Shown: positions 1 to 10,905 of the stretch, piece after piece | Layout: each line of letters starts with the position of its first letter | Numbering within the stretch: position 1 is the stretch's first letter | Source of the DNA: Streptomyces sp. SID14478 | GTDB lineage: Bacteria > Actinomycetota > Actinomycetes > Streptomycetales > Streptomycetaceae | DNA length: 41,164 bases | Direction of reading: 5' to 3' | NCBI RefSeq assembly: GCF_010548525.1 | Contig: NZ_JAAGMG010000516.1 | Location: 1-41,164, forward strand | Notes under the pieces: model-generated | Told to the model about the DNA's origin: nothing | What the model saw: the letters and a program-made list of their open reading frames with translations, nothing else | Databases searched by the model: none | Program-made: the position numbers and the translations under genes

Positions 1-812
1 TCGCCGCGCTCGGCGCGCGGCGCGGGCACGGCGCCCTGTGCGTGGGCGGCGACCAGCGCCTGCCCCTTCTCCAGGACGCCGTCCGGCAGCCGCACCGTGC
101 CGCGTGCGGTGACCACCAGGTCGACCCGGGCGCCGATCTCGCGCGCGAAGTCCTCCAGGCGGCCCTGGTCGCCGGGCGAGCGCATGTCGACGAGCGCGAC
201 GATGACGTAGTGGTGGCGGGCGTGCAGCTCGTGCAGGGCGCGGACGGTGTTCAGGACCGTGTTGCCCGTGGAGAACTCGTCGTCGACCAGGACCAGCGGT
301 CCGTCACCGGCGAGCAGTCGCGGGTCCTCGGGCAGCAGCAGGTGGGAGGTGGCGTGCGAGTGGGACTCCTCGAAGCCGCCCGCGCGGGCCACGCCCGCGA
401 CGGGGCGGCGCGTGGAGTGCAGGTAGGGCGCGAGGGCGAGGCCGTCGGCGACCGAGTGCCCGAGGCCCGTCGCGGTCTCGGCGTACCCGAGCACGACGGC
501 CTGCTCCGCCGCCTCGTCGCCGAGCAACTCCCGTACGCGTACGCCCAGTTCTTTGCCGGCGTGCCAGACCACCGACGGGCGCTGGGGGACGTGCTTGCCC
601 AGCACGTTCGACACGAGCAGATGCGCGCGCTTGGGGTTGCGCCGCAGCGCGAGTCCGAGGAGCCCGGTCAGCTCGCGGTCACCGGTCAGCTCGACCCCGA
701 GCCGCTCGGCGACCCAGGTGCCCGACCAGACGGTGTTCGCTGTGTGCAGCACTGTGCTCTCTGTGTCCCTTGCCTCGATCGTCGTGTCCCCCGCCCCGGC
801 CGTGCCGGTCAT
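1..812 (-). CDS. Ter-cluster phosphoribosyltransferase (3' end outside window)
   Basis: I translated this frame by hand: it starts ATG at 812 and is still open at the left edge (270 codons seen). Residues about 173-185 read LVLVDDEFSTGNT, the PRPP-binding loop of type I phosphoribosyltransferases (two acidic residues, then a Ser/Thr-Gly-rich loop). The product matches the PRTase_2/TRSP type found in Ter operons, where it is proposed to take part in making a nucleoside-like metabolite; that role comes from published comparative genomics, not from this sequence. Its ATG overlaps the TGA of the upstream HpcH-like gene (ATGA), which implies translational coupling. The TRSP part would lie beyond the window. 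Family assignment is fairly safe; the substrate is unknown. Confidence 0.8.
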   Translation of the reverse strand, partial: MTGTAGAGDTTIEARDTESTVLHTANTVWSGTWVAERLGVELTGDRELTGLLGLALRRNPKRAHLLVSNVLGKHVPQRPSVVWHAGKELGVRVRELLGDEAAEQAVVLGYAETATGLGHSVADGLALAPYLHSTRRPVAGVARAGGFEESHSHATSHLLLPEDPRLLAGDGPLVLVDDEFSTGNTVLNTVRALHELHARHHYVIVALVDMRSPGDQGRLEDFAREIGARVDLVVTARGTVRLPDGVLEKGQALVAAHAQGAVPAPRAERG

Positions 813-1972
813 CCGGGCAGTCCGGCGGCCAGCAGCTCCACGAAGCCGACGTCCTCACGGGCCACCCCGAACGCCTCCGCGCGCTGCAGCGTGCGCTCCG
901 CCCAGGCGCGGTGCGGCTTCACTTCGTTCATCTTGTTCGTGTACGCGGACCGCAGGACTCCGCCGCCGCCGCGCTCGGGCCGCAGGATGTCCCGGGCGTC
1001 GCTGTACTCCTCGTGACTGACGACGGACAGCGCGTGCACGGGCAGCACGTGCGAGGGGTGGATGCAGGTCTTGCCGAGCAGGCCGTTGGCCCGGTCCAGC
1101 TCGATCTCGCGCAGCAGTCCGTCCATGTCGTGCTGGATGAGTGCCTCGCGCAGCGGCTCGGCGCCCTCTTCGAGGAAGGGGCTGCGGCGCAGCTGCGGCT
1201 TGAACATCCGCTCCTGATGGCGGAAGTACTCCCAGACCGGCCCGGTCACCGTGAAGCCGGTGCCGTCGGCCCTGCCGAGGAGGTTGACTACGTCGCCGAT
1301 GACGGAGGCCACGATCTGCACGTCGTACGCCGTCATGTCCGGCGGCCTGCGCAGCCCGTACGCGGAGCAGAAGTCGGTGACGCCGAGCCGCAGGGCGAGA
1401 ACGCGGTCCCGGTACTTGTCGACGGTGCGGGAGATCCCGTCGAGGGTCTCGGCGCGCGTGTCCAGGTGGAGCAGCTCGGGCGACTCCAGGACCGGCATGG
1501 CGAAGAGCCGGCGTCCGGCGGCGGCCTCGGCGGCGGTGAGCGCCTCCAGGAACGGGACGCCCCGCTCCTCCGTGAACTTCGGCAGCACGAAACCGGACAG
1601 CAGCCGGGCAGCAGGACCGAGGCGGCGGACGAGGTCCGTGATCTGCTCGGGCACCCGCACGCGGACGAAGAGCAGGGGCGGCTCGACCTCGCGGGCGGCG
1701 AGGTCGGTGAACTGGCGGACCAGGTTGTCCTCGGCGCCGCTCACCTCGGCGTCGTCGATGGAGTCCTCCAGGCACAGCACCATGGACACGACGCCGCGCC
1801 CGGCCTGCTTGAGCACGTCGTCCGCGAGGTGCGGCCGGGTCGCGGGGCTGTAGAGGGTCGCCCCCAGGGCGGCCGCGAGCATGCGGGCGCCCGAGTCCGC
1901 GGTGAAGGCGCTCGGCTCCTCGTGGAACAGGCGCTCCCGCACCTCAGGGGCGATGTGCCCGAAATGACGCAT
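809..1972 (-). CDS. HpcH/HpaI aldolase / citrate lyase beta-like protein of the Ter cluster
   Basis: A 387-residue TIM-barrel C-C lyase of the CitE/HpcH family. Visible family features, in order: CLED near residues 67-70, the Arg-rich strand VRVRVPEQ (103-110), GFVLPKF (127-133), MPVLESPELLH with the likely metal-binding Glu163, and GVTDFCSAYGLRR around 197-209. The ATG at 1972 is preceded by GGGGGAG four bases upstream; an in-frame GTG at 1987 has no such site and would place the Shine-Dalgarno inside the gene. It is the first gene of a leftward operon with the phosphoribosyltransferase (four-base overlap). In Ter loci such proteins are thought to add or remove a short acyl or keto-acid group on the metabolite made by the cluster; the actual substrate is inference. 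Confidence 0.85.
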   Translation of the reverse strand: MRHFGHIAPEVRERLFHEEPSAFTADSGARMLAAALGATLYSPATRPHLADDVLKQAGRGVVSMVLCLEDSIDDAEVSGAEDNLVRQFTDLAAREVEPPLLFVRVRVPEQITDLVRRLGPAARLLSGFVLPKFTEERGVPFLEALTAAEAAAGRRLFAMPVLESPELLHLDTRAETLDGISRTVDKYRDRVLALRLGVTDFCSAYGLRRPPDMTAYDVQIVASVIGDVVNLLGRADGTGFTVTGPVWEYFRHQERMFKPQLRRSPFLEEGAEPLREALIQHDMDGLLREIELDRANGLLGKTCIHPSHVLPVHALSVVSHEEYSDARDILRPERGGGGVLRSAYTNKMNEVKPHRAWAERTLQRAEAFGVAREDVGFVELLAAGLPG

Positions 1973-2015
1973 AAAACTCCCCCGCACTGCTGGCCTGCCC
2001 GATGTGATGTGGCCG

Positions 2016-2042
2016 GTAATAGTACGTACAAACCTGTGTCAA
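2016..2042 (-). promoter_or_regulatory. Candidate promoter for the HpcH-like / PRTase operon
   Basis: On the minus strand a perfect TTGACA lies at 2042-2037 and TATTAC at 2021-2016, separated by 15 bases (shorter than the usual 17), about 44 bases before the ATG. An 8-bp palindrome GTACGTAC sits in the spacer. The 5' leader would be roughly 35 bases. The call rests on hexamer similarity only. Confidence 0.4.
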
Positions 2043-2170
2043 GAGTTCCCGGCTGCAATGAAATTCTGGTAACCCATGCATGTCGGGCGGTGTGTTCCGG
2101 GCCCGCGACCCCATGCCGATCCCGGCACCCCGCGTTGTCCGGGCCCGTGGCGGGAAGGCAGGATGACCGC

Positions 2171-2974
2171 ATGACGCACGCGATGCTCAAGGGGGCGAAC
2201 GTCCCGCTCGACGCCACGGCGGTGCGCGCCGTGCTCCGCTGGACCCCGGGGCAGGGCGTGCCGGCCGTCGACGCGTCGGCGCTGCTGCTGACGGCCGACG
2301 GACGGGTCCGCTCCGACGAGGACTTCGTCTTCTACAACCAGCCGCGCCACCCCTCGGGGAAGGTCTGGCGGCTCGGCCAGAAGCGCGTGGCCGAGGGCAT
2401 GACGGACACCGTGCAGACGGACCTGACGGGCGTCGAGGCCGACATCACCCGCGTCCTGCTCGTGGCGTCCGCGGACAACATCGAGTTCCGCAACGTACCG
2501 GTGCTGCAGATGTTCGTGTACGACGCCGCCGACGACGGCGCCGAACCGCTCGCGCACTTCGACGTCAAGCCGGAGACCGGCGCCGAGACCGCGTTGATCT
2601 GCGGCGAGCTGTACCGGCGCGGCGACGGCTGGCGGCTGCGCGCGGTCGGCGAGGGCTACTCGAACGGTCTGGTCGGCCTCGCCACGGACTTCGGCATCTC
2701 GGTCGACGAATCAGCGGCGGCGGAGCCCGCCCCGGCCCCTGCCCCGGCCCCTGCCCCTGCCTCCGCACCGGCGCCGTCGTTCCCGCTGCCTCCTCAGCAG
2801 CCGCCGTCGTACGGCTACCCGCCGCCGTCGTACGGCTACCCGCCGCAGCCCGCGGCCCAGCCGGCCCCGCCGTCCCAGCCCGCGTACGGCTATCCGCAGC
2901 CGGTGGCGGCGACGGTGTACCCCGACCCCACGTTCCGGCTGCCGCCGCAGGGACCGCAGTTCATCGGTCGCTGA
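2171..2974 (+). CDS. TerD-family protein with proline-rich C-terminal tail
   Basis: A 267-residue protein. Residues about 1-180 are a TerD-type beta-sandwich: MLKGANVPL, VDASALLLTADG, DEDFVFYNQ and a C-terminal GEGYSNGLVGLATDFGI match the family. The acidic calcium loop GEGEGDDE seen in the two TerD proteins nearby is replaced by RVAEGMTDT, so calcium binding may be altered. The tail (about 185-267) is low-complexity: Pro-Ala repeats followed by copies of a SYGYPP-like unit, predicted disordered. ATG at 2171 was chosen because an upstream ATG at 2163 stops after three codons. It is transcribed divergently from the HpcH-like gene, and its last 14 bases overlap the convergent TerA-like gene. 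Confidence 0.85.
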   Translation: MTHAMLKGANVPLDATAVRAVLRWTPGQGVPAVDASALLLTADGRVRSDEDFVFYNQPRHPSGKVWRLGQKRVAEGMTDTVQTDLTGVEADITRVLLVASADNIEFRNVPVLQMFVYDAADDGAEPLAHFDVKPETGAETALICGELYRRGDGWRLRAVGEGYSNGLVGLATDFGISVDESAAAEPAPAPAPAPAPASAPAPSFPLPPQQPPSYGYPPPSYGYPPQPAAQPAPPSQPAYGYPQPVAATVYPDPTFRLPPQGPQFIGR

Positions 2975-3710
2975 CCTTGGACTTGTAGCCCCGGCCCCAC
3001 TGCAGACCCCAGCCGTACAGCCGGTCGAGCTCCGCCTGGAACCCGTACACGAACTTCACCTCGCGCCGCACCACCAGATCGCCCTTGACGTTCTCGATGG
3101 AGACGACGGCGCAGGAGCGGGCCTGCGGTGCGCGCTCGTCCAGGCTGATCTCGATCCGGGGACCGTTGCTCGGGTACAGCGTCACGTTCGCGTGCGTACG
3201 GTCGAAGGCCGGTGTCTGGTCGTAGATGTAGACGAAGACGAGCAGGCGCTTGATGGACTCGCGGTGGTCGAGGTTGACGTACATGGTCTCGCCGGACGCC
3301 GAACCGAACCGGTCGTCGCCGCTGAGCTTCACGTACGGCGGCGAGTTGAGCGAGCCGAAGAAGCTGCCGAGCGGCTGGACGACCCCCTTCTCGCCGTCCT
3401 TCATCTCGTACAGGCAGCCGAGGTCCAGGTCGACGTTGACCATGGACTGGGTGTGCGCCTGCACGACGTCCGGTTTGAACATGCTGAACGGATGACGCAA
3501 CAGGCTGTTCTTCTCGAACCCGCCGAGGTCCGAGGTCCGCATCCGCCAGGACAGGTTGACCCGCAGGTTCCCGGTGGCCGCGCCCTGTTTGGACAGCGAG
3601 ACGACCGGATGTCGCTTGGTGAGTTCGATGGCGTTGGTCGCCGCGCTGCCCGAATCGAACTCGAACTGCGCGGAGCGCCCGCCGCGCGCTAGCTTGTCCC
3701 AGAAGGACAT
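2961..3710 (-). CDS. TerA-like tellurium resistance family protein
   Basis: A 249-residue protein resembling Streptomyces TerA-like proteins (MSFWDKL start, AATNAIELTKRH, LRVNLSWRMRTSD, VNVDLDLGCLYEM, VKLSGDDRFGS, FVYIYDQTPAFDRT, GWGLQWGRGYK). It has the TerD/TerA beta-sandwich character, with acidic motifs (DLDLG near 96-100, SGDDRFG near 130) that bind calcium in relatives. There is no signal peptide or membrane segment, so it is probably cytoplasmic or membrane-associated. ATG at 3710 is preceded by a G-rich stretch (GGGGGCGGT). The 3' end overlaps the convergent proline-rich TerD gene by 14 bases. Function in metal or membrane stress is inferred from family and neighbours. Confidence 0.82.
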   Translation of the reverse strand: MSFWDKLARGGRSAQFEFDSGSAATNAIELTKRHPVVSLSKQGAATGNLRVNLSWRMRTSDLGGFEKNSLLRHPFSMFKPDVVQAHTQSMVNVDLDLGCLYEMKDGEKGVVQPLGSFFGSLNSPPYVKLSGDDRFGSASGETMYVNLDHRESIKRLLVFVYIYDQTPAFDRTHANVTLYPSNGPRIEISLDERAPQARSCAVVSIENVKGDLVVRREVKFVYGFQAELDRLYGWGLQWGRGYKSKVSDR

Positions 3711-3827
3711 ACCGCCCCCAAATGCCGTACCGGAACCGTTCGTTCAGTCCACTCGTGCCGACGGGGCGGTCGCGGGAGGACTCGTCCTCGTACGACCGCC
3801 CCGTTCACAGGGTTCCAGGCTGGGGCC

Positions 3828-3844
3828 CCCGGTCAAACACCGGG
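3828..3844 (-). terminator. Candidate terminator after the TerC gene
   Basis: Inverted repeat CCCGGT-caaac-ACCGGG (6-bp stem, 5-base loop) begins 13 bases beyond the TerC stop codon on the minus strand. There is no U-tract, as is usual in Streptomyces. The stem is short, so this is a modest call. Confidence 0.4.
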
Positions 3845-3857
3845 CGCCGGGTTCGGG

Positions 3858-5003
3858 TCAGACCCCGGACGACACCTCGGACTTGTCCGGGCTACCGGAA
3901 TTTCCCTCCGCGGCCGCGAGCGCCTTGTTGCGCCGCACCGACGACCAGAACGACCAGGCGATCAGGACGACGCCGACGAGGCCCGTGATGATCTCGTTGA
4001 TCTGGTACTGGATGGTGACGAGGAGGATCACGGCGAGCGCGCCGATCGCGTAGTGCGCGCCGTGCTCCAGGTACACGTAGTCGTCGAGGGTGCCCTGGCG
4101 CACCAGGTAGACCGTGAGCGACCGGACGTACATGGCGCCGATGCCGAGGCCGAGCGCCATCACCACGATGTCGTTGCTGATGGCGAAGGCGCCGATCACT
4201 CCGTCGAAGGAGAACGACGCGTCCAGGACCTCGAGGTAGAGGAACATGAAGAAGGCGGCCTTGCCGGCCAGGACGACGGCCGACTTGGACTTGCCCTCCC
4301 GGGCGGCCTTCTCCTCCTCCTCGTGCTCGCGCTCCTCCTCTTCCTCGAGCCGGTTCTCGAAGAATCCGGAGAGACCGCCGACGACGAGGTACGTGATGAG
4401 ACCCGCGACCCCGGAGATGAGCACGGTGGACTGCTTGTCCGCGTGCACGCCGCCGTGCTGGTGCGCGTGGACGGCGAGCGTCATGGAGGAGACCAGCAGC
4501 ACGACCAGCGCGATGCAGACCGACAGCATGTCGACCTTGCCGAGCTTGGCGAGCGGACGCTCCAGCCAGCCGAGCCACTTGATGTCGCGGTCCTCGAAGA
4601 TGAAGTCGAGGAAGATCATCAACAGGAACATGCCACCGAAGGCGGCGATGGACGGGTGCGCGTCCGTGACCAGCTGCTGGTAGCGGTCCGGCTGGTTGAA
4701 CGCGAGGTCGACCGCCTCGACCGGCCCCATCTTGGCGCTGATGGCGACGATGACGACGGGGAAGACCAGACGCATGCCGAACACGGCGATCAGCACACCG
4801 ACCGTGAGGAAGATCTTCTGCCAGAAGGCATTCATCTTCTTCAGGATTCCGGCGTTGACCACCGCGTTGTCGAAGGACAGCGAGATCTCCATGATGGCCA
4901 GGATCGCGACGAGCCCGAGCGCGGTCCATCCGTCATAGAACACCGCTGCAATCAAACCGAGCACGGTGATCGCGAACGACCAGCCGAAGGTTTTCAGAAC
5001 CAC
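3858..5003 (-). CDS. TerC/Alx-type integral membrane protein (DUF475)
   Basis: A 381-residue polytopic membrane protein of the DUF475 branch of TerC. Two copies of the family signature are visible: MEISLSFDNAVVNAGIL (38-54, with Glu39 and Asp45) and EVLDASFSFDGVIGAFAIS (258-276, Asp267); the acidic residues in these paired helices are thought to bind or move metal ions. About nine hydrophobic segments can be counted. Between them are a His-rich stretch (AVHAHQHGGVHADK, 177-190) and a very acidic loop (EEEEEREHEEEEK, 220-232). The start is GTG at 5003 after a G-rich site. Recent work on the family points to manganese or calcium export; the ion here is not determined. It lies between terA-like and terD genes on the same strand. 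Confidence 0.9.
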   Translation of the reverse strand: MVLKTFGWSFAITVLGLIAAVFYDGWTALGLVAILAIMEISLSFDNAVVNAGILKKMNAFWQKIFLTVGVLIAVFGMRLVFPVVIVAISAKMGPVEAVDLAFNQPDRYQQLVTDAHPSIAAFGGMFLLMIFLDFIFEDRDIKWLGWLERPLAKLGKVDMLSVCIALVVLLVSSMTLAVHAHQHGGVHADKQSTVLISGVAGLITYLVVGGLSGFFENRLEEEEEREHEEEEKAAREGKSKSAVVLAGKAAFFMFLYLEVLDASFSFDGVIGAFAISNDIVVMALGLGIGAMYVRSLTVYLVRQGTLDDYVYLEHGAHYAIGALAVILLVTIQYQINEIITGLVGVVLIAWSFWSSVRRNKALAAAEGNSGSPDKSEVSSGV

Positions 5004-5084
5004 TGGCTACCCCATCGTGTGTACGGGTTTCCCCGTGCTGGTTGTACGGGGCTCCCCCGCTCCGTGCACGGCTTTAGCAACGCT

Positions 5085-5660
5085 TTATGAAACGTTGACT
5101 CCGAAGTCTAGAGCGATCCCGCGCAGACCCGACGCGTACCCCTGCCCCACAGCGCGGAACTTCCACTCGCCTCCGTAGCGGTACACCTCCCCGAAGATCA
5201 TCGCGGTCTCGGTGGAGGCGTCCTCGGAGAGGTCGTAGCGCGCGAGCTCCTGGCCGTCGGCCTGGTTCACGACACGGATGAACGCGTTGCTGACCTGGCC
5301 GAAGGTCTGTCCCCGGTTGTCCGCGTCGTGGATGGAGACAGGGAAAATGATCTTGTCGCAGGTGGCCGGCACCTTGGCGAGGTCGATCAGGAGCGACTCG
5401 TCGTCTCCCTCGCCCTCACCCGTGAGGTTGTCCCCCGTGTGCTCGACCGAGCCGTCGGGGCTCTTGAGCTGGTTGTAGAAGACGAACCACTCGTCGCCCA
5501 TCACCCGGCCGCCGCTGCACAGCAGCGCACTGGCATCCAGGTCGAAGTCGGCGCCGGTGGTGGAACGTGCGTCCCAGCCGAGCCCGACGAGGATCTGCGT
5601 GAGGTTCGGTGCGGCCTTGGAGAGGGAGACATTGCCTCCCTTGGCGAGCGTGACGCCCAT
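5085..5660 (-). CDS. terD: TerD-family calcium-binding stress protein (copy 2)
   Basis: A 191-residue canonical TerD. Motifs: [15 protein letters not shown] at the N-terminus, [10 protein letters not shown] (calcium site 1, near 38-47), [28 protein letters not shown] (near 81-88, calcium site 2), [14 protein letters not shown], and the family tail [19 protein letters not shown] at 5660 follows GGGGAGG nine bases upstream. It is about 70 percent identical by eye to the terD immediately upstream (5768-6343), so the pair is a tandem duplication. TerD proteins bind calcium and are linked to tellurite, phage and oxidative stress responses and, in Streptomyces, to development. A strong hairpin separates it from the upstream copy. 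Confidence 0.92.
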   Translation of the reverse strand: MGVTLAKGGNVSLSKAAPNLTQILVGLGWDARSTTGADFDLDASALLCSGGRVMGDEWFVFYNQLKSPDGSVEHTGDNLTGEGEGDDESLLIDLAKVPATCDKIIFPVSIHDADNRGQTFGQVSNAFIRVVNQADGQELARYDLSEDASTETAMIFGEVYRYGGEWKFRAVGQGYASGLRGIALDFGVNVS

Positions 5661-5705
5661 GGTCCTGGTCCTCCCCGGGTGGTAATGCGTTGCTGTTGTC
5701 GAGCG

Positions 5706-5742
5706 CGTCCGGCGCCGCACTGGACGAGTGCGGCGCCGGACG
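5706..5742 (-). terminator. Strong intercistronic hairpin between the two terD genes
   Basis: A perfect 16-bp inverted repeat (arms 5706-5721 and 5727-5742, the left arm starting CGTCCGGCGCCGC) closes a 5-base loop, GGACG. It lies 26 bases after the stop of the upstream terD and 46 bases before the start of the downstream one. No U-tract follows. It could terminate or attenuate transcription between the copies, or stabilise the upstream message after processing. Confidence 0.7.
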
Positions 5743-5767
5743 GATGAGCGTGGTGGTGCGATTCGGC

Positions 5768-6343
5768 TCAGACGTTGACGCCGAAGTCCTGCGCGATGCC
5801 GCGCAGACCCGACGCGTAGCCCTGGCCGACGGCGCGGAACTTCCACTCCGCCCCGTTGCGGTACAGCTCACCGAAGACCATGGCGGTCTCGGTGGAGGCG
5901 TCCTCGGAGAGGTCGTAGCGGGCGATCTCGGTGCCGCCGGTCTGGTTCACGACGCGAATGAACGCGTTGCGCACCTGGCCGAAGGACTGCTGGCGGTTCT
6001 CGGCGTCGTAGATCGAGACCGGGAACACGATCTTGTCCACGTCGGCCGGAACCGTCGCGAGATTGACCTTGACCTGCTCGTCGTCGCCCTCGCCCTCACC
6101 GGTGGTGTTGTCACCGGTGTGCTCGACCGAGCCGTCCGCGCTCTTCAGGTTGTTGAAGAACACGAAGTCCTGGTCGTTGCGGACCTTGCCCTCGGCGTTG
6201 GTCAAAATGGCGCTGGCATCGAGGTCGAAGTCCGTACCGGTGGTGGTGCGAACGTCCCAACCCAGGCCCACGACGACCGCCGTGAGGCCAGGGGCCTCCT
6301 TGCTCAGCGATACGTTGCCGCCCTTGCTGAGGCTGACTCCCAC
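5768..6343 (-). CDS. terD: TerD-family calcium-binding stress protein (copy 1)
   Basis: A 191-residue canonical TerD, paralogous to 5085-5660. Calcium-binding signatures are intact: [10 protein letters not shown] near 38-47, and TGEGEGDDE in the mid-protein loop. Other family blocks are [42 protein letters not shown] and [16 protein letters not shown]. The start is GTG at 6343, directly preceded by AGGGAGG with a short spacer (ACTC). It appears to be the first gene of the leftward terD-terD-terC-terA series. It is probably cytoplasmic, since there is no signal peptide. What stress it serves here cannot be read from the sequence. Confidence 0.93.
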   Translation of the reverse strand: MGVSLSKGGNVSLSKEAPGLTAVVVGLGWDVRTTTGTDFDLDASAILTNAEGKVRNDQDFVFFNNLKSADGSVEHTGDNTTGEGEGDDEQVKVNLATVPADVDKIVFPVSIYDAENRQQSFGQVRNAFIRVVNQTGGTEIARYDLSEDASTETAMVFGELYRNGAEWKFRAVGQGYASGLRGIAQDFGVNV

Positions 6344-6519
6344 GAGTCCTCCCTATGGTCTTGGGGGCGGGGAGCCCCGTAGTACGTCTGGCATCGGATC
6401 AACGTTTGGATCCTAGTGAGGGGTTCCCGTCCTCGGCGAGGCTTCCTACAGGGTGTCGTCCCCGAGGAGTGCTCGCCGGCGTGCGGACGGGGTACTGAGA
6501 GAGTGCTGACAGGGCGTGC

Positions 6520-6978
6520 CTACAGAGCGTCGATCGCCTTGACGTACTCGTTCAGGTCGCGGGCGTCGGGCAGACCGTTGACGACGGTCCAGCGCACGAC
6601 GCCCTCCTTGTCGATGATGAAGGTGCCGCGCACCGCGCAGCCCTTCTCCTCGTCGAAGACGCCGTACGCGCGCGAGGTCTCGCCGTGCGGCCAGAAGTCG
6701 CTCAGCAGCGGGTACTCAAGGCCCTCCTGCTCGGCGAAGACGCGCTGCGTGAACGGCGAGTCGTTCGAGACGGCGAGCAGCTGCACGTCGTCGTTGACGA
6801 ACTTCGGCAGCTCGTCGCGCAGCGCGCACAGCTCGCCGGTGCACACCCCGGTGAAAGCGAACGGGTAGAAGAGCAGCACCACGTTCTTCTCGCCGCGGAA
6901 GTCCGAGAGCTTCACGGTCTCGCCGTGCTGATTCTTGAGCTCGAACTCCGGAGCCTTGGTGCCGACCTCGATCGCCAT
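6520..6978 (-). CDS. ahpE: AhpE-type peroxiredoxin
   Basis: A 152-residue thioredoxin-fold peroxidase. The active-site motif [14 protein letters not shown] places the peroxidatic cysteine at Cys46, with Pro39 and Thr43 of the PxxxTxxC signature; Cys51 is a second cysteine five residues on. The conserved [18 protein letters not shown] supplies the family Arg. Mycobacterial AhpE is a 1-Cys peroxiredoxin recycled by mycothiol/mycoredoxin, and a similar route is likely in an actinomycete; this is inference. ATG at 6978 is supported by similarity of the N-terminus ([14 protein letters not shown]). It follows DUF3052 on the same strand, the order also seen in mycobacteria next to aceE. A terminator-like hairpin separates the two genes. 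Confidence 0.92.
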   Translation of the reverse strand: MAIEVGTKAPEFELKNQHGETVKLSDFRGEKNVVLLFYPFAFTGVCTGELCALRDELPKFVNDDVQLLAVSNDSPFTQRVFAEQEGLEYPLLSDFWPHGETSRAYGVFDEEKGCAVRGTFIIDKEGVVRWTVVNGLPDARDLNEYVKAIDAL

Positions 6979-7121
6979 GGTGAAGCTTCCCTTCGATGGG
7001 GCTGTTCGGGTGACTCAGCCTAGTTCCCCCGCTTTGCGCCGGCTCGGACGGCCCGACGCCTCGGACGGCTCCACGCCGCGGTGGGCGGTCGCCCGCCGGG
7101 CCAGGGCCCCCGAGACGCGTG

Positions 7122-7159
7122 AGGCCCCTGGAGCACGCAGCAGCGCGCCCCAGGGGCCT
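7122..7159 (-). terminator. Terminator after the DUF3052 gene
   Basis: Inverted repeat AGGCCCCTGG / CCAGGGGCCT (10-bp perfect stem, 18-base loop) lies 31 bases past the DUF3052 stop and well before ahpE on the same strand. This suggests ahpE has its own promoter. There is no U-tract. Confidence 0.6.
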
Positions 7160-7189
7160 TGCGTAGGGATATTCCCGCCGTCGGGACGG

Positions 7190-7621
7190 CTACCGCTTCT
7201 TGGCAGCTGTCTTCGGCGTCACCAACCTGCTCCCGGTCCAGTCCTTGCCCACGCTGACGCCCTTGGTCTGCGAGAGCCCGGCGGTGGTGGCGGCCTCGCC
7301 GATCTCGCTCGGCTCGACGTACCCGTCACGCCCGGTCTTCGGCGTCAGAAGCAGGATGTAACCGCCGTCTTCGATGTACGTGGTGGTATCCACCAGCGCA
7401 TCAGTCAGGTCCCCGTCGTCCTCACGGAACCAGAGCACCACGGCATCAGCCACGTCGTCATAGTCCTCGTCGACGAGTTCGCTGCCGATGGCGGCCTCAA
7501 TGACCTCACGGAGCTCCTGATCGACGTCTTCGTCGTAGCCGATCTCCTGGACCACCATTTCGGGCTGGAAACCGAGCCTGACGGCAAGGTTCGACTCCGC
7601 GTGGTCCGCGGTCGCGCTCAC
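7190..7621 (-). CDS. DUF3052 family protein
   Basis: A 143-residue acidic protein of DUF3052, an actinobacterial family of unknown function. Recognisable blocks: LGFQPEMVVQEIGYDEDVDQELRE, GSELVDEDYDDVADAVVLWFR, ILLLTPKTGRDGYVEPSEI and AATTAGLSQT. The start is GTG at 7621 (reads SATADHAE after the initiator), with GGAGG six bases upstream; longer in-frame starts run into the promoter region and lack a ribosome site. It is divergent from aceE across 452 bases. A gene of this family sits between ahpE and aceE in mycobacteria as well, so a link to central carbon or redox metabolism is plausible but unproven. Confidence 0.88.
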   Translation of the reverse strand: MSATADHAESNLAVRLGFQPEMVVQEIGYDEDVDQELREVIEAAIGSELVDEDYDDVADAVVLWFREDDGDLTDALVDTTTYIEDGGYILLLTPKTGRDGYVEPSEIGEAATTAGLSQTKGVSVGKDWTGSRLVTPKTAAKKR

Positions 7622-8073
7622 GGATTGCCTCCTGATCATGTTTACGAAGTTGTCTGCAGCATCGCGCACGCGCGAAGCGTTGGCCGTAGTCCACACGTGC
7701 GCGACGGATCGCGCAAGTACCCGGCCGTCGAGACCGCCGAAACGGTGACGTTCCAGGCCGTGCCACCACAACTCCTGTCAAGGATTCCCGCAGGCCGGTG
7801 ATGTACGCCACAGCGATCTGCCGGGTTTGCCCGCCCTGCTCCTGCACAGAGGGTAACCGGGGTCGACCAGCCCCGAGGAGTACTCAAGGAACACCTGAGC
7901 GAGATGGGCGTATCGTTGCGATTTAGTCGTAACCGCTCTCGAGCCACGCCCCGACCTCCGGATGTCTCCGGATTACCTCTCGGTAGAGATGACGATTCCG
8001 ATTCCGAGGTACACGATGGGCAACGGCGTACCCGACAGTGGAACAGTTGCATCACCGACAGTGAAGGAACAGC
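7622..8073. promoter_or_regulatory. Divergent intergenic region between DUF3052 and aceE
   Basis: No convincing gene is present in these 452 bases; open frames here lack ribosome sites and family resemblance. A minus-strand TTGACA lies at 7781-7776, but no good -10 box follows. Two short direct repeats precede aceE: TCCGGAT twice around 7960-7972 and GATTCCG-like units around 7993-8006. This region must contain the aceE promoter, but I cannot place it. Confidence 0.4.
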
Positions 8074-10821
<2,748 letters not shown>

Positions 10822-10893
10822 CAGCCCGCCGAGCGACAGTCCGCCACCGCGAGGGCGGCGGGGCCAAGGGTCCCGCTGCCCTCCGGCATTTCC

Positions 10894-10899
10894 TACGAT
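10894..10899 (+). promoter_or_regulatory. Leaderless promoter -10 box of the potassium channel gene
   Basis: TACGAT is followed by six bases and the ATG at 10906, with no Shine-Dalgarno between. This is the spacing expected when transcription begins at the start codon. Confidence 0.5.
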
Positions 10900-10905
10900 G
10901 CGCGC

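Noticed and set aside
770..2170. Upstream extension of the proline-tailed TerD gene
   Set aside because: The extension lies antisense to the HpcH-like gene and has no family similarity; TerD homology begins at 2171.
10841..10858. CCGCC/GGCGG repeat after aceE as a terminator
   Set aside because: The 5-bp stem is too weak to separate from random GC-rich pairing.
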